From DATAEK01 sp036258055 (lineage in GTDB: Bacteria > Acidobacteriota > Vicinamibacteria > Vicinamibacterales > 2-12-FULL-66-21), in NCBI GenBank assembly GCA_036258055.1, contig DATAEK010000390.1, positions 4,341-68,340 of the forward strand: 64,000 bases of DNA. Direction: 5' to 3'. The notes beneath the pieces are model-generated. The model was not told the origin of the DNA and made no database searches. It was given only the letters and a program-made list of their open reading frames with translations. The stretch's first letter is position 1; every line of letters starts with the position of its first letter. Below are positions 42,725 to 52,769 of this stretch, piece after piece. The position numbers and the translations under genes were made by a program.

Positions 42725-43681
42725 TCAGACGATCAACGTCTCGCCCACCTGCGGCACGCGAAAGCGCTCAGGCGGGACGTTCAGCACATGGCGGGCGGCG
42801 GTCAGGCGGCGGAGCGGATCGTCGATGCTCTCGTCGGTCAGCTTGAACGTGCCGAAGTGCATGGCGATGCTCGTCCGCGACTGCAAGTCGCGATGCGCGA
42901 GGATCGCCTCGTCGGGGTTCATGTGCATCGGCTTCATGAACCATCGCGGCTTGTACGCGCCGATCGGCAATAGCGCGATGTCAATCGGCCCGAGCCGGCT
43001 CCGGATCTCTTCGAAGTGGGGACAGTAGCCTGAGTCACCTGCAAAGTACGTCAGCAGGCCGCCACTCCGCACCGCGAATCCACCCCACAGCGTCTTGTTG
43101 CGATCGCGCATCCCGCGAGCGGAGAAGTGCTGCGCCGGAGTGCACGTTACCTCCACCTCGGGATCCACGAGGGCCTTGCCCCACCAATCGAGCTCGACCA
43201 CACGGCGCAGTCCGATCTTCTCGAGATACCTGCCCAGGCCGAGCGTCGTCACGAACGCGGGTTCGAACTGCGACTGCAGTTGCAGCAGCGACGTCGGCTG
43301 CAGGTGATCGTAGTGGTTGTGGCTCACAAGGACGAGGTCCACCTTCGGAAGACTGGTCAGGGCAACGCCAGGCGGCTGCACTCGTTTGGGACCGAAGCGC
43401 CCGTACGGTCCGGCGCACGGCGTGAAAACCGGATCGGTCACGATGACAGCGCCTGCGGTCCGGATCAGGAACGTCGAGTGACCGATGAACGTGATGGCAG
43501 CGCGGCCCTGGGGCACGCTGGTTGGAGGCGCCTGATGCTTGGAGAGCGGTACGGAGTCCGGCCACTTCATGGAATCCCTCGTACGCCACCAGCGCAGGAG
43601 GTCCCTGAGCGACCGATTACCTCGATGGTACTTGTTGTAAAACCTCTGACCATCGCAGTGGTCCGTGACGGGGAAAGACAT
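42725..43681 (-). CDS. MBL-fold hydrolase, NAPE-PLD/UlaG-like
   Basis: The protein has 318 residues. AAITFIGHSTFLIRTAG, VDLVLVSHNHYDHLQPTSL (the SHNHYDH metal site), LTYFAGDSGYCPHFEEI and SIAMHFGTFKLTDES show a metallo-beta-lactamase-fold hydrolase of the NAPE-phospholipase D type. The N-terminal RFYNKYHRG...SVPLSKHQ segment is also typical. It could act on phospholipids or lactones; no proof. It has no clear signal peptide. Convergent with the cyclase gene. Confidence 0.88.
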   Translation of the reverse strand: MSFPVTDHCDGQRFYNKYHRGNRSLRDLLRWWRTRDSMKWPDSVPLSKHQAPPTSVPQGRAAITFIGHSTFLIRTAGAVIVTDPVFTPCAGPYGRFGPKRVQPPGVALTSLPKVDLVLVSHNHYDHLQPTSLLQLQSQFEPAFVTTLGLGRYLEKIGLRRVVELDWWGKALVDPEVEVTCTPAQHFSARGMRDRNKTLWGGFAVRSGGLLTYFAGDSGYCPHFEEIRSRLGPIDIALLPIGAYKPRWFMKPMHMNPDEAILAHRDLQSRTSIAMHFGTFKLTDESIDDPLRRLTAARHVLNVPPERFRVPQVGETLIV

Positions 43682-43714
43682 CGCTGGAGTTAACGCCGTA
43701 AAGAGCCGGACCGA

Positions 43715-44137
43715 TTAGTCATCGGTCGCGCGTCTGCTCCGGTCCTTTTTGGTTTCGGATCGCCGCCTCTTGGAGGTGAGGCGCCGCTCCAACGCCGCAG
43801 CAGAGGGTCGGGTTTTGCGGCGGCGCCTGGGCGGGACGGCCGCCGCTTGAAGAAGCGCAATCAGACGATCGCGCGCGTCCTGACGGTTGTCGGCTTGTGT
43901 GCGATACCGTCGCGCGTCGATGACGAGGATGCCGTCCGCCGTCATTCGCTTGCCCGCGATCGCGCGCAGGCGCTCGCGAATCCCGTCATCGAGTCCTGGA
44001 GAAGACCAGGGATTGAAGCTGAGCTGGACTGCTGTCGCGACCTTGTTGACGTTCTGGCCGCCCGGCCCTGACGAGCGTACGAATCGTTCCTGCAGCTCTG
44101 ACTCTTCGATCGCGATGGTCGATGTCACCCGAAGCAT
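43715..44137 (-). CDS. arfB: Peptidyl-tRNA hydrolase ArfB (ribosome rescue)
   Basis: The protein has 140 residues. The catalytic GGQ motif lies in FVRSSGPGGQNVNKVATAVQL, the hallmark of the release-factor-like domain. The C-terminal tail from about residue 100 is highly basic (RRRRKTRPSAAALERRL...KKDRSRR), which in ArfB occupies the mRNA channel of stalled ribosomes. It frees non-stop ribosomes without a stop codon. A RF1/RF2 identity is excluded by size. Cytoplasmic. Its neighbours are unrelated. Confidence 0.93.
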   Translation of the reverse strand: MLRVTSTIAIEESELQERFVRSSGPGGQNVNKVATAVQLSFNPWSSPGLDDGIRERLRAIAGKRMTADGILVIDARRYRTQADNRQDARDRLIALLQAAAVPPRRRRKTRPSAAALERRLTSKRRRSETKKDRSRRATDD

Positions 44138-44191
44138 GCACTTCGAGTGTACCGGACCCCACCGCGCGTCGCCATTACCAGGGCCAGATAC

Positions 44192-46663
44192 TCAGGCTTC
44201 CCATCGCAGAGCTTCGGCAGGATCGATTCGTGCCGCTCGAGTCGCGGGAATGTAACTGGCCAGGAGCGCCGTGGCGCCGAGCCCGACCGCGACCGCGAGA
44301 TATGTCACTGGATCCAATGGCGTAACGCCGAAGAGGAGCGTCGACATCACACGCGTCAGCGCCGCGGCGCCGATCGCGCCGACCAGGATGCCGGTGCCGC
44401 ACAACACCAGCCCGTGACCGAGGAACAGGCGGCTGACGTCGGCCGTCGCCGCGCCCAACGCGATCCGGATGCCGATCTCCTTCGTGCGTTGCGTGACGAT
44501 GTACGAAATCACCCCGTAGATGCCGACGACGCCGAGTAGCAGCGCGACCGCGGCGGCGATGCCCAGCATGACGAGGGCGAAGGACGTCTGCGCCATCGAT
44601 CGGGCCTGGATTGCATCGAGCGTGCGGACTGCCGCGACCGGTAGATTGGGGTTGACCGACCACACCGCCTGCTGAATCTCTTTCAGCAGCGTCGGCGATT
44701 GCGCGCGCTCGGTCCGGATCGCGTAGCCGATCGTTCTCGCGACGTAAATCTTCTGATCCCAGAACTGCTCGACGATCATCGGCCAGTAGATGACCGCCGG
44801 GGCGGGTTGCGCCGCGCCATTGTCACGAACATCGCCCACGACCCCGATGATCGTGCGCCACGGATTGCTGGGCGTCTGCCGGATGCGGCGTCCGATCGCC
44901 GCGGCGGGCTCCTTCCAGTACTCGCGCGCGAAATTCTCCGTCACTACGACGACCGGCGCGTGGTCATGGATGTCGGCCCAGGTGATCGTCCGCCCCGCGA
45001 TGACGCGGTTGCCCATGGTCTGGAAATAGTTCTCGGAGATCCATTTGAACCGCCGGAGCGGCGGAATCCGGCCGCCGGGTCCGGGGAAGTCCTCGACGAA
45101 GATCGGATCGTTGCTGTCGTTGCCGTCCATCGTGATCGAGCTCGAGAGTCCCACCGAAGCGACGCCGGGTATCTCCTCGATCTTGTGAGCGATCTGCTCG
45201 TGGGTACGCGCCGCCTGATCGGCGTCGCCGACGAGGGACTCGGGAATCGAGACCCGCAGCGTGATGACCTCCTGAGGTTTGACGAAGCCCGGGTCTACGC
45301 GGCGCATTGCCACGAACGTCCGGATCATCAGACCTGATGCGACGAGCAGGACGACGGCGAGCGCGATCTCGGCAACGACGAGCGTGTTGCGAGCGCGGTG
45401 CCGCTCGCGACCGGCGCTCGAGAGCCGGCCACCCTCTTTGAGCGCGCCGGCCAGATGCGGTGTCGCGAAGCGGAAAACCGGAATGAGACCGAAGAGAAGG
45501 CCGGCAACGAGCGAAATGGCGAGCGTGAAGAGGAGCACCGGCCCGCTGATGCCGATATCCCCCAGACGCGGCAAACCTGAGGGCGCCAGTGACAACAGCA
45601 GACGAATGCCGCCGTCGGCCAGCAGGAGACCCACCGCGCCGCCGAGGACACCAAGGAGCAGGCTTTCGGACATCAGCTCCCACGCCAGTCGCCGCCAGCC
45701 CGCGCCGAGCGCCGCGTGGATGGCGAGCTCCTGTTGCCGTCCTTCGGCGCGAACGAGGAACAGGTTCGCGACGTTCGCGCAAGCGATGAGCAGGACGATG
45801 CCGACCGTTCCCAACAGCACCCAGAGGATGCGGCCGACGTCGCCGATGACGTCCTGGGCGAGCGGCCGCACGTTCGGCGCGAGTTTGACCTCGTCGAACA
45901 TCTGCCGCGTGAAGCCCGGAGGGAGCGGGAACCGTTCGATGATGAGCGGGATCATCCGGGCGACGTCCGCGTTCGCCTGATCAACCGTCACGCCCGGCTT
46001 GAGTCGCGCCACGCCCTGATAGCTGAAGTTTCCGATGAAGACTTCCGCGCGATTGAACCGGAACGGCAGGACCAGCTGCGGATTCTGGTCGAGGAACTTG
46101 AAGCTCGCCGGCAACACACCGATGATCTCGCGCGGCTTTCCGTCGATGACGACCTGACGGCCGATGACGGACGGATCCGATCCGAACTTGCGCTGCCAGT
46201 ACGCCTGGCACAGCATCACGCGCTCGGGAGTCTTGGGGGAGTCGTCATCACGCGTGAAGCGCCGGCCGAGTTGAGCCTCGACGCCAAGGACGCCAAGCAC
46301 GCCGTCTGTCACGTAAAGGACGGAGACGCGCTCGGGGTCCCCGACTCCCGTAACCGACACCGCCGAGCCGTCCCACAGACCGATGTCCTCGAAGGCGCGC
46401 CCTTCCTCGCGGTAGGTGAAGTAGGTCGCCGGCGATTGATTCATCACCGGGAAGCCCATCCCCGGCGCCGAGTGCCAGACGCCGACCAGGCGCTCCGGAT
46501 CCTTGTACGACAGGGGCTTCAGCAAGACGCCGTAGACGACGCTGAAGATGGCCGTGTTGGCGCCGATGCCCAGCGCCAGCGTGATCACGGTGATGCAGCT
46601 GAAGAGCGGCGCTCTGAGAAGTCGGCGAATCGTACGGCGAAGCCTGCCTGTTGCCAGCATCAT
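44192..46663 (-). CDS. ADOP-type ABC permease
   Basis: About 823 residues from ATG 46663 (AAAGG upstream). The frame is open to ATG 46780, which would add a 39-residue N-terminal tail (GGAAG precedes it); both are possible. Family body: RRTIRRLLRAPLFSCITVITLALGIGANTAIFS, MacB-PCD, LAIHAALGAGWRRLAWELMS, and a C-terminal EIGIRIALGAATADVSRLFLG block ending ARIDPAEALRWE. It is divergent from the SDR/CoA-transferase pair. No ATPase adjacent. Confidence 0.9.
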   Translation of the reverse strand: MMLATGRLRRTIRRLLRAPLFSCITVITLALGIGANTAIFSVVYGVLLKPLSYKDPERLVGVWHSAPGMGFPVMNQSPATYFTYREEGRAFEDIGLWDGSAVSVTGVGDPERVSVLYVTDGVLGVLGVEAQLGRRFTRDDDSPKTPERVMLCQAYWQRKFGSDPSVIGRQVVIDGKPREIIGVLPASFKFLDQNPQLVLPFRFNRAEVFIGNFSYQGVARLKPGVTVDQANADVARMIPLIIERFPLPPGFTRQMFDEVKLAPNVRPLAQDVIGDVGRILWVLLGTVGIVLLIACANVANLFLVRAEGRQQELAIHAALGAGWRRLAWELMSESLLLGVLGGAVGLLLADGGIRLLLSLAPSGLPRLGDIGISGPVLLFTLAISLVAGLLFGLIPVFRFATPHLAGALKEGGRLSSAGRERHRARNTLVVAEIALAVVLLVASGLMIRTFVAMRRVDPGFVKPQEVITLRVSIPESLVGDADQAARTHEQIAHKIEEIPGVASVGLSSSITMDGNDSNDPIFVEDFPGPGGRIPPLRRFKWISENYFQTMGNRVIAGRTITWADIHDHAPVVVVTENFAREYWKEPAAAIGRRIRQTPSNPWRTIIGVVGDVRDNGAAQPAPAVIYWPMIVEQFWDQKIYVARTIGYAIRTERAQSPTLLKEIQQAVWSVNPNLPVAAVRTLDAIQARSMAQTSFALVMLGIAAAVALLLGVVGIYGVISYIVTQRTKEIGIRIALGAATADVSRLFLGHGLVLCGTGILVGAIGAAALTRVMSTLLFGVTPLDPVTYLAVAVGLGATALLASYIPATRAARIDPAEALRWEA

Positions 46664-46797
46664 GTCGTCGGGCCTTTCGATCTGCGGGTCCCCGGCCGGC
46701 AGTTGCGCAGCCGGGTCATCCACTCGGTCTTTATACGGCCATGGGGGAGCGTCGGTTCTAAACTTGAGCGTTTTCAGCATTACTTCCGGGAGTGGAC

Positions 46798-47574
46798 ATG
46801 GATCTCGGGCTGAGGGACAAGGTCGTGATCGTGACTGGCGCGGCTGCTGGAATCGGCAGAGCGACCGCGCTTCGTTTTGGCGGGGAAGGCGCGCGAGTGG
46901 CGTGCTGGGACATCGACGGCGCCGGGGCAGCTCTGGCAGCCGAGCTCGAGTCACGCGGCGGCAAGGCGTCCTTTCACAGCGTCGACGTCACGAAGACAGC
47001 CTCGGTCGAGCAGGCCGTGACGGCGACACTCGAGGCCTTCGGCCGCGTGGACGTGCTCGTCAACAACGCCGGCATCGTCCGCGATGCGCAGCTCGTGAAA
47101 TGGCGGGACGGGGCACAGGTGTCGGTGATGACTGACGAGCAGTGGCGGTCGGTGATCGACGTCAACCTGACGGGCGTGTTCAACTGCACACGCGCCGTCG
47201 CACCGCACATGATTGGCGCGAAGCGTGGCGTGATCCTCTCGGCGTCGTCCGTCGTCGGGCTCTACGGTAACTTCGGCCAGTCAAACTACGCCGCCACGAA
47301 GGCCGGCGTGATTGCCATGACCAGGACGTGGGCGCGCGAGCTCGGACGTTACGGGATTCGCGTGAACGCCGTCGCGCCCGGGGTCATCGCGACGGAGATC
47401 CTCGCGTCCATGCCCGACAAGATCAGACAGTCGATGATCGCCCACACGCCGCTGGGCCGTCTCGGCGCGCCCCGGGAAGTCGCGGACGCCTACGTCTGGC
47501 TGGCTTCGGATTGCGCGAGCTTCGTGCACGGCGCTGTGCTGTCTATCGACGGCGGGCTCGTACACGGGAGTTGA
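46798..47574 (+). CDS. Short-chain dehydrogenase/reductase (FabG-like)
   Basis: The protein has 258 residues from ATG 46798 (GGGAG five bases before; a GTG two codons earlier is in frame). It has VIVTGAAAGIGRATALRFGG, DVLVNNAGIVRD, the catalytic Ser (ILSASSVVGLYG) and the YAATK motif, ending AVLSIDGGLVHG. It is a classical NAD(P)-dependent beta-ketoacyl or alcohol reductase. An unusual insertion follows NNAG (KWRDGAQVSVMTDEQW). It is translationally linked to the next gene (a CoA-transferase), suggesting CoA-ester metabolism. Confidence 0.92.
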   Translation: MDLGLRDKVVIVTGAAAGIGRATALRFGGEGARVACWDIDGAGAALAAELESRGGKASFHSVDVTKTASVEQAVTATLEAFGRVDVLVNNAGIVRDAQLVKWRDGAQVSVMTDEQWRSVIDVNLTGVFNCTRAVAPHMIGAKRGVILSASSVVGLYGNFGQSNYAATKAGVIAMTRTWARELGRYGIRVNAVAPGVIATEILASMPDKIRQSMIAHTPLGRLGAPREVADAYVWLASDCASFVHGAVLSIDGGLVHGS

Positions 47575-47594
47575 TGCATGCTTTCGGAGAGTCC

Positions 47595-48785
47595 ATGGCT
47601 GCGCTGACGGGTATTCGAATCCTGGAGCTCGCGCGCGTGCCGCCTGCGGAGCTGCCGGGGATGCTGCTGTCCGATCTGGGGGCGGACGTACTGAAGGTTG
47701 AAACACCGCTGGCGCGTCCGCTGAGTGACGAGGATCGGCGGCGGGCCGTGTTCTCGGCTGTGAATCGCAACAAACGATCCCTCGCCCTGAATCTCAAGAC
47801 GCCGGATGGACAGGCAATCTTCCTCAAACTCGCCCGCGCCGCGGACGTGATCGTCGAGGGCTTCCGCCCTGGCGTGATGCGTCGGCTGGGCGCGGACTAC
47901 GACGCGATCCGGGCCCTGAATCCACGTATCGTCTACTGCTCGCTCTCCGGATTCGGGCAGACGGGACCCTATCGTCACGTGCCGGCGCACGATCTGAACT
48001 ATCTGGCGCTCTCCGGCATCCTGAGCCTGATCGGCGAGGCCGGCCGCACTCCGCAGATTCCGCTCAACCTGGTCGCCGACTACGGCGGTGCGAGCCTGCA
48101 CGGCGCGCTCGGAATCATGGTCGCGCTCTTCGCGCGCGAGCGAAGCGGGAGAGGTCAGCACGTCGACGTCTCGTATCTCGACGCGTCGATCTCCCTGCTC
48201 GGGGCGACGCCGAACATGCGGGGGTTCTGGAGCGACGATGCGCCGCCCGCACGCGGCGCAGGTTTTCTGAGCGGAACGTTTCCGTACTACGCCGTCTACG
48301 AAACGAAGGATGCCCGCTACATCACCATCGCCTGTTACGAACCCGTGTTCTGGGAGAGATTCTGCGCGGCCATCGAGCGTCCGGATCTTGCCCGGTTCGC
48401 GTTTCGCGACGAGCACGCCGTCCGTGCGCCCACTCCCGAAGAGACCGCGGCACGGGCCGATGTGCAGCGCCTCATCGCGACGCGCACGCGCGACGAATGG
48501 TGGCGGCTGCTGACGGATGCCGGCACGTGTGTGGCGCCGGTGTACGACCCGGCGGAAGCATTCGCCGATCCGCAGGTACGGGCCCGTGGAATGGTCGTCA
48601 GCCTGCAGCATCCGGAACATGGCGAGATCCACCAGACCGGAACGGCGATCAAGTTGTCAGAGACGGCCGATGGCGCGACCAGTCCGGCGCCCGTGCCTGG
48701 CGAGCACACCGACGGGGTCTTGACCGAATTGGGATTCAGCCGGGAGGAGATTGCCGCGCTGCGCGCGCGCGGCGTCTGCGGATAG
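47595..48785 (+). CDS. CaiB/BaiF-family (family III) CoA-transferase
   Basis: The protein has 396 residues from ATG 47595, which has GGAGAG upstream; ATG 47574 overlapping the SDR stop is an alternative. Motifs: GIRILELARVPPAELPGMLLSDLGADVLKVE, FSAVNRNKRSLALNLKTPDG, DVIVEGFRPGVMRRLGADYD (catalytic Asp region downstream at PRIVYCSLSGFGQTGP), and LNLVADYGGASLHGALGI. It transfers CoA between organic acids. With the SDR it may belong to acyl-CoA or carnitine-like compound breakdown; the acyl partner is unknown. Confidence 0.9.
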   Translation: MAALTGIRILELARVPPAELPGMLLSDLGADVLKVETPLARPLSDEDRRRAVFSAVNRNKRSLALNLKTPDGQAIFLKLARAADVIVEGFRPGVMRRLGADYDAIRALNPRIVYCSLSGFGQTGPYRHVPAHDLNYLALSGILSLIGEAGRTPQIPLNLVADYGGASLHGALGIMVALFARERSGRGQHVDVSYLDASISLLGATPNMRGFWSDDAPPARGAGFLSGTFPYYAVYETKDARYITIACYEPVFWERFCAAIERPDLARFAFRDEHAVRAPTPEETAARADVQRLIATRTRDEWWRLLTDAGTCVAPVYDPAEAFADPQVRARGMVVSLQHPEHGEIHQTGTAIKLSETADGATSPAPVPGEHTDGVLTELGFSREEIAALRARGVCG

Positions 48786-48797
48786 CGCGAACTGGTT

Positions 48798-49673
48798 CTA
48801 GTGCAGTGAGGTTGATTTCTGTTTGTAGTCCGAATAGTTCGTCACCAGCCGTACCTCGAAGGCCCGAAACAGGAGTGTGCGACCGGTGGCCTCGATGACG
48901 AACTCGGAGGGCATCCACATCTCTCCGATTCGCTTCCGGGTCGCATAGATCCGCGTCTTTTCGTGAATCCGGCCGACGATCCCCCAGCCAATCGAGATAT
49001 CGTCACGGGCCTGCATGTCGATCTTGGCCAGTTGGTGCGTGGCTTCGTCGAACCACGCGCGACCCGCGAAGTGCTTCATCCATCGCCCCTCCCGAGTGGA
49101 CACGTTGGCATCCTTACGTGGCGTCAAACTCGCGACCACGACGGGCACGCCCTCGAGCGTCTCACGGCCGACCCAGGTGGCCTCGAACACCGCGAAGGCG
49201 TCGTCGATGGTCTTCTCGCGTTCGGCGAGCTCGGCGGCGGACTCGTCGAGGCGTTCACGTCGCTCAGAGGGTGATTCCTTTGCCTCACGCTTGGCCCGAT
49301 CCGTGACCTCCCGTTGACGCTCGGCGTCACGTTTGGCGAGTTCCTCGGGGGTCAGCGGCTTCCCGTCGACCGCGATCAATCGTTTGTAGGTCGCGCCCGG
49401 CACTCGTGAGGGGAACACCTCGAAGGTCCGTTCGGGTCCGACGGTGACCTTTCCGAGCATCGACACTCGCACGTCGCGGCGCTTTTCGAGATACGTGAAT
49501 GTCGTGAGGCGCTCGTCGTCCTGACGCACGGCCTCGCGGACCAATCGCAGGAACGCCGCGCTGTCGGGAAGCTGGAAGGTCGAGGACGCCGGAGCGCTCT
49601 GCGCGATCGCGATCGCACCAGCCGTGAGGCTCAGCAGCAGGGGGGGAAACGCTGCGGACGTTCGTGTGCCCAT
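48798..49673 (-). CDS. Secreted protein of unknown function
   Basis: The protein has 291 residues from ATG 49673, chosen since a signal peptide (MGTRTSAAFPPLLLSLTAGAIAIA) begins there; the frame is open further upstream. The middle (about 115-165) is a highly charged helix, KRDAERQREVTDRAKREAKE onward, probably coiled coil. The C-terminal part (RIHEKTRIYATRKRIGEMWMPSEFVIEATGR) resembles outer-membrane lipoprotein-sorting-like beta folds. No Cys lipobox. Acidobacterial exported families with this form are common; function not known. Confidence 0.72.
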   Translation of the reverse strand: MGTRTSAAFPPLLLSLTAGAIAIAQSAPASSTFQLPDSAAFLRLVREAVRQDDERLTTFTYLEKRRDVRVSMLGKVTVGPERTFEVFPSRVPGATYKRLIAVDGKPLTPEELAKRDAERQREVTDRAKREAKESPSERRERLDESAAELAEREKTIDDAFAVFEATWVGRETLEGVPVVVASLTPRKDANVSTREGRWMKHFAGRAWFDEATHQLAKIDMQARDDISIGWGIVGRIHEKTRIYATRKRIGEMWMPSEFVIEATGRTLLFRAFEVRLVTNYSDYKQKSTSLH

Positions 49674-50013
49674 GATCGAAAAAACTCGCGCGGTCGCACC
49701 AGGCGTCGTGCGGTCGGCGGTGCGCTGCCACGCGCAACAATCCACAGGATAGCGCACCTCAATACCGTGTCCGATCCGCTCCGGATGAGGCATCGCGGAT
49801 TGGTTGAGGGCGCCAGCGCCCCACCGCGCCCCGGGTCATCACGTCTCGACACAACCGGCCGAGCGGGGTATGTTCTAGCCACGCCGGACCGTGTAAGCGG
49901 GCGGCCGAATCGTTCCGTATTAGGGTCCAGTTGCGGACAGGCGCTCTCGCGCTACCAGCCTGTTCGAAGCCCACTTCCAGCCGATAGTCCGGAGTCGTTT
50001 CGACGGAGGCACT
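49674..50013. other. Divergent intergenic region
   Basis: This 340-bp spacer separates the secreted protein gene (minus) from the S9 peptidase gene (plus). It must hold promoters of both. No convincing -10/-35 pair, known motif, repeat or RNA gene was seen. Confidence 0.5.
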
Positions 50014-52734
50014 ATGACGAAGACACGTGCGCAGCGCCTGGTGCGCGTCGCCCCCGCCTTGCTCCTTCTGCTGATTCCGCTCCGGCTTGCGGGGCAGCAG
50101 GGTCCCCCGTCCAATTGGGCCGACAACGTGCTCAAACAGGACGGCTACCAGACGCCGCCGAAGGAGCTGGCCGATGCCGTGCTGGCGCCCCGCTACCTCA
50201 ACGTCAGCCTCACGAACGCAAGTCCCGACAAGAAATGGTTCCTCGACGAAATCGGCGACGGCCCGGTTCCGATGAAGACGTTTTCCAAGCCGTTCCACGA
50301 GCTGGGCGGCGTCTTCGTGGACTTCAAAGCCAACCGCGCGCGCACGCTGACGACCCGCAACAACGTCGGCATCCAAATCATCTCCGCGGCTGATGGTTCC
50401 AAGCGGCCGATCCAGGTTCCTCCCGGTGCCCGCGTGTCCAACGCCACGTGGTCGCCTGACGGGACGAGCATCGCGTACTTCGTGCACTCGGACGACGCGA
50501 CGCACATCTGGGTCGCCGATGTGACGACGGGCAAGTCGCATCAGCTGACGAAGACGCCGGTCCTCGCTACGCTCGTTACGAGCTTCGACTTCACCGCCGA
50601 CGGCAAGCAGATCGCCGTCGTCCTGGTTCCCGACGCGCGATCGGCCATGCCGCCCGCGCCGGTCGCGCCGACCGGTCCGACGGTCAAGATCGCGGACTCC
50701 GACAAGAATCGGCTGCGGACGTTCCCGAGCCTGATGAGCACCACCTACGAGAAGGAACTGCTCGAATGGCATTCGACCGGCCAGGTCGCGCTCATCGACG
50801 TGCAGAAGGGCACCGTCAAGAAAATCGGACAGCCGACGATGGTCCGCGCCGCCGATCCGTCACCTGACGGGAAGTACGTGCGCGTGACCCGGATGGTGAA
50901 GCCGTTCTCGTACGACGTCCCGGTCAGCAACTTCGGATCGGTCGAAGAAGTCTGGGACGCCGACGGCAAGATGCTCGCGAAGGTCACCGATCGCCCGATC
51001 AACCTTGGCGTGCAGGACGACAACGCGCCGCCGCCGGATCCGGGCGCGCCGCCCGCCGGGGGCGGAGGCCGCGGCAATCAGAATCAGCAAGGCAAACGCG
51101 AGATCGCATGGCGTTCAGACAATCAGGGTCTGACGTTCGTCGAACAGGAGCCCGCGCCTCCGGGCGAAGGGAATGGGCCCGGTGGTCGGGCCGGGCGTGG
51201 GCGGGGCGCCGCTGCTGACGACACGCTGGCGGAAGGTCAGGAGCGGGGCGGCCGCGCGCCGCAGCGCAAGGACCGCGTGTATCAGTGGCTGCCGCCGTTC
51301 GACGACGCCGGCAAGAAAGTCATCTACGAAAACGCGTCGCGGATGAACGGCGTGCGCTACTCGCCCGACATGCAGGTGTTGTTCTTCAGCGAGCGTGCCG
51401 GGCAGAACACGGTCGAGACCGCGGTGTATCTGGCCGACACGGCGAAGAAGTACACGCTCGCGCGGTACCGGACCGACGACGTCTACGCCAATCCGGGATC
51501 GATCGCCTCGACACGCGGCGGCGGGGGCGGCGGCCGTGGTGCCGGCGGCGGCGGGCGCGGCGGCTTCGCCGGGCCCACCGGTCCGGTCCTGGTTTCTGCG
51601 GACAAGGAGCACGTCTTCTTCCAGGGGTCGATCTACGACAAGAACCCCAACGACGTAGGGCCGAAGACGTTCATCGACAAGGTGGCGATCAAGACCGGTG
51701 AGAAGCAGCGCATCTACGAGAGCGAGAACAGCAACGCCTTCGAGCGCGTGTCCACGATCGTCGACGCTGATGCCGGCAAGTTCATCGTCGCCCGTGAGAG
51801 TCCGAGTGAGGTGCCGCAGCAGTACCTGGTCGCCAGCGGCACGCGCACGCAGCTGACCCACAACCAGGACTACCTGCCCGACCTGACGCGGGCGCCGAAG
51901 GAGCGGTTCTTCGTCGAGCGCGCCGACGGGTTCAAGTTCAAGGTGTCGGTCACGCTGCCGCCCGGCTATCAGAAGGGCACCAGGCTGCCGGCCATCTTCT
52001 GGTTCTATCCACGGGAGTTCCAGGGGCAGGAGGAGTACGACCGTCCCGACCGCACGTTCAACAAGAACACGTTCCCGAACTTCGGGGCGCGCTCGATGGA
52101 GTTCTTCGTCCGCCTCGGCTATGCCGTCGTCGAACCTGACGCCCCGATCGTCGGGCCTCAGAACCAGATGAACAACAACTACGTGAACGATCTGCGCAAC
52201 GATCTGGCGGCGGTGATCGACGAGCTGGATCGCCGAGCGCTGGTCGATCGCACGCGGCTCGCGATCGGCGGTCACAGCTACGGCGCGTTCTCAACCGTCA
52301 ACGCGATGGTGCACACGCCGTTCTTCAAGGCAGGGATTGCGGGTGACGGCGCCTACAACCGTACGCTCACGCCGATTGGATTCCAGAGCGAGCGGCGCGA
52401 CCTCTGGGAGGCGCGCGACGTGTACCTGTCGATGTCGCCGTTCCTGTACGCGAACAATCTGACCGGCGCGCTGCTGATGTATCACGGCCTGGCCGATCAG
52501 AATGTCGGAACCGACCCGACCAACTCGCTGCGCCTCTACCACGCCCTCAACGGGCTCGGGAAAACGGCCGCGCTATACCTGTATCCACTCGAGGATCACG
52601 GGCCGGCGTCGAAGGAGACGCTGCTCGATCTCTGGTCGCGGTGGGCGGCCTGGCTCGACAAGTACGTCAAGAACCCCGAGAAAAAGATCGACAAGAAGAT
52701 CACGACGACGGATCAGGCCTCTCGGCAGCATTAA
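50014..52734 (+). CDS. Secreted S9-family serine peptidase (glutamyl endopeptidase/prolyl oligopeptidase-like)
   Basis: The protein has 906 residues with a signal peptide (1-27). The N-terminal two thirds form a beta-propeller (ATWSPDGTSIAYFVHSDD and similar), interrupted by glycine-rich stretches near residues 340-430 and 500-520 (GGGGGGRGAGGGGRGG) that are probably loops. The C-terminal hydrolase domain has RLAIGGHSYGAFS (S755), MYHGLADQNVGTD (D828) and EDHGP (H862) as the triad. It resembles the S9D glutamyl endopeptidase group. It likely cuts peptides in the periplasm. A strong terminator follows. Confidence 0.92.
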   Translation: MTKTRAQRLVRVAPALLLLLIPLRLAGQQGPPSNWADNVLKQDGYQTPPKELADAVLAPRYLNVSLTNASPDKKWFLDEIGDGPVPMKTFSKPFHELGGVFVDFKANRARTLTTRNNVGIQIISAADGSKRPIQVPPGARVSNATWSPDGTSIAYFVHSDDATHIWVADVTTGKSHQLTKTPVLATLVTSFDFTADGKQIAVVLVPDARSAMPPAPVAPTGPTVKIADSDKNRLRTFPSLMSTTYEKELLEWHSTGQVALIDVQKGTVKKIGQPTMVRAADPSPDGKYVRVTRMVKPFSYDVPVSNFGSVEEVWDADGKMLAKVTDRPINLGVQDDNAPPPDPGAPPAGGGGRGNQNQQGKREIAWRSDNQGLTFVEQEPAPPGEGNGPGGRAGRGRGAAADDTLAEGQERGGRAPQRKDRVYQWLPPFDDAGKKVIYENASRMNGVRYSPDMQVLFFSERAGQNTVETAVYLADTAKKYTLARYRTDDVYANPGSIASTRGGGGGGRGAGGGGRGGFAGPTGPVLVSADKEHVFFQGSIYDKNPNDVGPKTFIDKVAIKTGEKQRIYESENSNAFERVSTIVDADAGKFIVARESPSEVPQQYLVASGTRTQLTHNQDYLPDLTRAPKERFFVERADGFKFKVSVTLPPGYQKGTRLPAIFWFYPREFQGQEEYDRPDRTFNKNTFPNFGARSMEFFVRLGYAVVEPDAPIVGPQNQMNNNYVNDLRNDLAAVIDELDRRALVDRTRLAIGGHSYGAFSTVNAMVHTPFFKAGIAGDGAYNRTLTPIGFQSERRDLWEARDVYLSMSPFLYANNLTGALLMYHGLADQNVGTDPTNSLRLYHALNGLGKTAALYLYPLEDHGPASKETLLDLWSRWAAWLDKYVKNPEKKIDKKITTTDQASRQH

Positions 52735-52769
52735 GCGGCGACAACCCCGGATCCGTGATAGTTATCAGG

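Noticed and set aside
47328..47594. A longer CoA-transferase start within the SDR gene
   Set aside because: The upstream part is the SDR coding sequence read in another frame and does not match the family; homology begins at MAALTGIRILEL.
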